From: Aldrovandia affinis
Taxonomy: Eukaryota > Chordata > Actinopteri > Notacanthiformes > Halosauridae
DNA length: 64,000 nucleotides
Assembly (NCBI GenBank): GCA_029706075.1
Contig: JAINUG010000132.1
Coordinates: 2,254,501 to 2,318,500, forward strand
Direction: 5' to 3'
The notes under the pieces are model-generated. The model saw only the letters and a list, made by a program, of their open reading frames with translations, was not told the DNA's origin and did not search any database. Position numbers and translations under genes: made by a program. Positions 59,641-64,000 of this stretch are shown in pieces. Numbering within the stretch: the first letter of the stretch is position 1; each line of letters opens with the position of its first letter.

Positions 59641-60524
59641 CGACACTAAAATAATTTGTAATTTCTTAATTTATGATTTCTATTTCTTTTTTGGCATCCA
59701 TCACTGTCTATAAAATATACAGAAAATCACCTAAACTGTGTACCCTGTGTACACCTACAGGTGTGTTAAAATTGTCATTTTGTGTCCTAGTACCTTGTTT
59801 TTTATTGATCTATTCAGAATGATAGTTACATTAGTTAATTATAAATAACAATTTATTTTTATATTTATACCGAAAATGACTTAAAACTTACCAAATGTAC
59901 AATGTTTATGATGTTCTCTTTGCCTTACCATAATAATCTCATTGATGACCGTATAATTATGATGTTAAACTGAGGTACACCACCACTAAAACCCAGTATA
60001 ATGTCATGGTTTTGGTGTCTTATCGGGAAAGAATCTGCAGCAGTCATTATGAACAGATGGTGCCTGCAATTCACTGGCTCTTATGGTCAGAAATAAAGCT
60101 GTCTTTAATAAAGCCCAGTTCGGCCTGACGGAGTCTAGAGGCACAAATGGAGCACTCAAAGGCTCTCGGTACTCGTACCAGGTCCTGGAAAGGCCCGGGC
60201 TCTGAGCCGGTGACTTCCCGAAAGAATCTGTCTGACTAGGCACTTATCTCGAGCTCTTGAGCTCTCTGAGATAGAATCAAATTTCATTTCTTTTTTGTAA
60301 CAGTCCCAAGTCATTGCAGGTGCTCCCCAGTGGTATTCATGTGCTGCTGGCATGCCTCAGAAGTCATGCTTATCAGCCAGTTGTTCAGATAATCGAAGCT
60401 TCTCTGCCCTTATTAGTATAGCACATTGATGCACTTGTTAAAAATGCAAGAAGTGAGTAAAATGCTCAATTAAAACGCTGGAAATAAGGAAATAAAGAAA
60501 TTAGGCCTCAAACCACCTTACTGG

Positions 60525-60882
60525 GGGCGGCGGATAGCGTAGCGTTCTAACGCACCACTGGTCCAGTCCGGTGTGCCCTGCCTACCAGACTGGCCCTGGT
60601 CGTGAGCGGGGCGGCATTTGGCTGTCCGCCCCAAGGAGAGGGGGAGGGAGAGCCGGCTCAGGTCCGCCGAGAAGCACGGAAATGGAGTCTCCAGTACGTG
60701 GGTGGGTGGGCAAGTTCCGTTTCAGAGGAAAAGCGGAGTTCGCTGCCCATGGAGAATTGGCTTGCCTCGAGTAGTCGAGCGACGGACCCGTGTGGGGAGG
60801 GTTAATCAAAATAAATAGAGGGTGCAATTGGCTACCAAATTGGGAGAAAAACGGGAAAAAATCGGAAACAACAAAAAAACCC
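60525..60882 (+). mobile_element. tRNA-type SINE, family C, with 12-bp target duplication
   Basis: The element starts GGGCGGCGGATAGCGTAGCG, contains GGCATTTGGCTGTCCGCCCC and ends in GTGCAATTGGCTACCAAATT plus an A-rich tail. CCACCTTACTGG flanks it at 60513-60524 and 60883-60894. It is the most complete of the three family C copies. Confidence 0.9.
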
Positions 60883-60894
60883 CCACCTTACTGG

Positions 60895-61515
60895 CCATCT
60901 TGACCCAGTCCTCTACACCCTGCAAGTGGAGGAACACATTTCACCTGTAACATAAGATGGGGGCCTGCTGATGGAGCAGTGTGTGGCCCATCCAGGTTAT
61001 GACACAGACAGGGGCAGGGCAGGATCCTCAGGGGTACTGGTGAGGGAGCCCACTTTCCAGGGGCCTTGTTATTGACCTTCCCCATCATTCTCCACTGCCT
61101 ATGTGTCAATTACCTGCTGACTGGCTACCAATCCAAGAAACTGTGTGGGAATGAGCGATATACCAGCCTTGATGATGCTCCAACCTCGGTTCCACCAGCA
61201 CGAGGGACCCCTTCAGACCAGGAAGGCGTCTTCGCTCACTGCTGCATTTCATGGGCAACAGGGCTCAACAAGGTGGATGGGAGCAATGGGACCCCTGTGT
61301 GAATGGTGGCAATGAAGGCAACCGTTGTTCAAACAGACATCTAGCCCTGTGTCTTTGAAACCCACAACAGGGTTGAAGAAAGAAAAAAGGCAGCTTCATG
61401 ATCAGCTTGTGAATAGAGTCTGCTTTAATCTTTCTCAAGAGCTTAAGTCTATAAAACTTTTTTTTTTTTTGCTAATCCTATGCCCATGGAAATATTGCCA
61501 TCAGATCTGGGTCAA
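60895..61515. other. Intergenic sequence with no recognised feature
   Basis: Mixed-composition DNA between a SINE and a short mariner-type element. ORFs below 80 codons show no recognisable family. Confidence 0.4.
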
Positions 61516-61518
61516 ATA

Positions 61519-61933
61519 CAGATAACGGCCAAAATAAAGGAAATGCTTGAGTAAAAGAGATACGGAATACTACGGATACTTCTAGTACCGCCTAGAAGAA
61601 GAGATCTCAGTGACGTTGAAAGAGGTGCAGAAGATTTTTGCTGCACGTTTGACAAAGACTGCTCAACTTACTGATGCTGTGGCTGTGGCTAAGGTGATGT
61701 CTGAGGAAAAGATCATCAAGTAGGAGCAGCTGTGGTCGAAAGTGCAGAGTCCTCGACCGTGGTGTCCATGCATTGGTTCGAGATGCAAGGCAAAATTAAC
61801 GAGCAACTCTGAATCAGTTGACTGAAAATATCAATCTAGGGTGTGAACAGGCAGTTTCATGAAGAACAGTCCATCAAGAACTTCACAGAGAGGGATGCGA
61901 TGCTGGTGTTTTCTTTATTTTGGTAGTTACCTG
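61519..61933. mobile_element. Short nonautonomous Tc1/mariner-type element, 415 bp
   Basis: Ends CAGATAACGGCCAAAATAAA and TTTATTTTGGTAGTTACCTG are inverted repeats, flanked by TA at 61517-61518 and 61934-61935. The ends match those of the fragment at 51555-52107 (AAAGGAAACAC-type). The interior is a degenerate transposase remnant without an ORF. Confidence 0.82.
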
Positions 61934-62484
61934 TACATGAATATTTCAATATTTGAAAATGCATTTTTGGCCAAGACAAATGCTTTGTAAAATACTTTCT
62001 CAAGAAATCAAATACTTTTATTTGAAGTATTTTCAAAATACCTTTCAAATACATTTTAAAATACATTGACCAAATACTATGCCTAAGAATGTAGGCCAAT
62101 GGGAGCGACAAAAGGCTTATGTAAAAGTACATTGATAAATGATGTGAAGTGATGAATGAAAATAAACTATGTTTTGGAATATAAACTATATGGAATAGAT
62201 GTCTGCTTATTTGTCTATTTGGAATAGAATTTGAAGTGCAACATGATTTATTTTCCTGTTGAGTGATACAAATGTGGGTGTTAAGTTGTGCACACCACCG
62301 TGAGGACGTGTTACGATTAAAACATGGATCGATGTTGTTTTGGTTGTTATTCTATATAAAGGCTCTGAGACCATGAGAGCTTTATGAAATGTATCCATGA
62401 AATCAAATACTTTGCTATTGTAAACACAAATATTTACTCAATCGTGCTCAACTCTGCCGACTGATGCAATGAGAGTGCTTGGAG

Positions 62485-62674
62485 CAGGGGTGTCAAACTC
62501 ATTCCATCGAGGGCCGAGTGTGTGCAGGTTTCTGTTGTAACCAATGCATTACAGCAGGTGATTTCAATTAGGTTCCCTACTTAGTTGAAGAAGTGAGCTA
62601 ATTAGTGAAATCACCTGGTTGCGACAAAAACCTGCATACACTCGGCCCTCGATGGAATGAGTTTGACACCTGTG
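62485..62674. mobile_element. Palindromic hAT-type MITE, 190 bp
   Basis: Ends CAGGGGTGTCAAACTCATTC and GAATGAGTTTGACACCTGTG with nearly full-length inverted repeats. It is closely related to the element at 51642-51844. The flanks GCTTGGAG and GTCTAGAG are only partly alike, so the target duplication has diverged. Confidence 0.9.
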
Positions 62675-62679
62675 GTCTA

Positions 62680-63260
62680 GAGAATAGAGGTCGGACATTG
62701 ATTGGGCGTCAGTTGGCAACAGCCAGCCGTGGTACTCTTGGACGTTCACATTGGGGACATTGAAATCATGACTCAGAATTTGAAGAGCTCAATACAAGGG
62801 GTGCTGGGCAGATGTTAATGTTGCCACCATGCTGTCATGGGGCCAGCGGCCTTGACTTACTGAGAGAGCGCTGCCACTGTACTGCTAGTAATTGCAGCAA
62901 TTTCACCTCCTCTACACTGATCGGGCTCGTCAGCAGGCCATGGAGTGCCTGGCTGTTTCTCAGAAAGTACACACCAGCAAGCACTCTTTGACATTTACAG
63001 TTGGAATGAAATGTTTTAGGCAACCAACTGGTTCCTCTTTGGCTCTGCGGGCATGACCATGGCCGAGAGAGTGCACACAAGCATCATGCACACACTGTAC
63101 CAGAGTTTATGCCAGACCCTCACTGAAATGTAGCATGACATAAACATGTGCAATAATATATCTTTTCCCACAGCTTTCTAGGAAGTATATGAATCGCCTT
63201 GCATAAGGGCTCAGTCTGAATCCTTCAAAGTTTTTCCTCTTTCTGCCTGAAATTAAAATA
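62680..63260. other. Intergenic sequence with no recognised feature
   Basis: No coding exon or repeat family was recognised. An 81-codon minus-strand ORF at 62835-63080 has no identifiable domain. Confidence 0.4.
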
Positions 63261-63273
63261 TACAGTATACGTA

Positions 63274-64000
63274 TAGTACTGTGCAAAAGTCACTCTGAAA
63301 AATTCAAATTAAAGCCATTTATCTGAGCAGTAAGTGTTTATTTGGTCGATAATTGTGTGATAATTGTGTGTAACCAGTGCTTAATTTGTGCTGGGGCTAG
63401 CCAGGGCACAGCCCCGGGAAATGCCAAGAATCAGATTTTGCGCCCCGGCAAATGTCTTACTCAGAATCAGAGCCCCGGGCTCATAAATATCTAGTGTGAC
63501 AACAATGCGTATTTTAAACTGGTATTAAACAACGTTACTTCCAGTGAATATTACAAGAGTAGGTGCGCGAGGCCGCGAGCCAATCAGAGCCTAATATGTA
63601 AATAGATACACGCACGCGCATGCACGCATGCACACACAGACAGACAGACAGACAGACGGACTGGCAGCTTAAAAATATATTACAACGTCAATGTCAAGCG
63701 TGTGGTTGGGGAGGCGAGTTGAGCCCCGGCATCTCTTATTTTACAAATTATGCACTGGGTGTAACACTATATAACATTGAAGTAAACACTAAGAAACATT
63801 AATACAATAAAAAGTAACAAAAACGTATTGTGTTTTTAAAACAAGTCAGTATTTTGTGTGGCCTCCCTTAGAATGTAAAACTGAAGCAATTCGTTTTGGT
63901 AGACTGTCATGTAATTTTAAAAAATAGTCCTGTGGTAAATTCTTCCAAGCTTCTTGCAGGATTTGCCATAACTCTTTTTTTTTAACTTTGGCTGCTTTTT
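63274..64000 (-). mobile_element. Tc1-like transposon, cut by the window edge
   Basis: The left end has the phrase TATAGTACTGTGCAAAAGT, common in Tc1-like ends. Near the right edge the minus strand encodes a transposase C-terminus: KELWQILQEAWKNLPQDYFL, then KLHDSLPKRIASVLHSKGGH and TKY with a stop. A hAT-type element splits it at 63375-63757. The other end lies outside the window. Confidence 0.82.
63375..63757. mobile_element. Nonautonomous hAT-type element, 383 bp, inside the Tc1-like element
   Basis: Ends CAGTGCTTAATTTGTGC and TTACAAATTATGCACTG; flanks TGTGTAAC (63367-63374) and GGTGTAAC (63758-63765) differ at one of eight positions. The interior holds a CACACAGACAGACAGACAG simple repeat. 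No coding capacity. Confidence 0.88.

Overview
The window is a vertebrate nuclear locus, almost certainly from a ray-finned fish (teleost). The evidence is four split, intron-bearing host genes in an order known from vertebrates (INO80D, NDUFS1, GPR1/CMKLR2, ZDBF2; human 2q33 has the same order) and a repeat set typical of teleosts: L2 LINEs and tRNA-SINEs sharing one 3' hairpin tail, CR1, L1 and Rex1-like fragments, Tc1/mariner and many hAT elements. The tail resembles the eel UnaL2/UnaSINE1 pair, which weakly hints at an elopomorph fish.

Layout. 1-925: satellite array cut by the left edge. About 930-5430: nearly full-length CR1-clade LINE. About 5830-20500 (minus): ino80d, nine coding exons (18374 to 9316) and a long 3' UTR. 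About 21690-35700 (minus): ndufs1, eighteen coding exons (34861 to 21939), introns full of SINE, L2 and hAT insertions. 36-41.9 kb: intergenic, with L1, CR1 and L2 fragments; eef1b2, which lies here in mammals, was not seen. 41948-43002 (minus): single-coding-exon chemerin-receptor-type GPCR. 48244-55405 (plus): zdbf2, five coding exons ending in a large one. 55.4-64 kb: Tc1, hAT, SINE and LINE debris; no further gene recognised.

The genes have no shared pathway. INO80D is a chromatin-remodelling subunit, NDUFS1 the 75-kDa Fe-S subunit of complex I, GPR1 a chemerin receptor, ZDBF2 a DBF4-type zinc-finger protein. They are linked by conserved synteny.

The most useful observations: (i) each host gene carries exactly one 1-base length error at a short homopolymer or C-rich tract, a signature of assembly error rather than four dead genes; (ii) microsatellites or minisatellites form or abut several splice sites; (iii) the L2/SINE tail hairpin shows compensatory changes; (iv) a hAT MITE lies in one copy of a tandem duplication whose other copy preserves the empty site; (v) a 1.4-kb Tc1-like element sits 8 bases past the zdbf2 stop codon. 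No retrovirus, LTR element, CRISPR array or novel multi-gene system was found. All calls are from reading the sequence; no database search was run.
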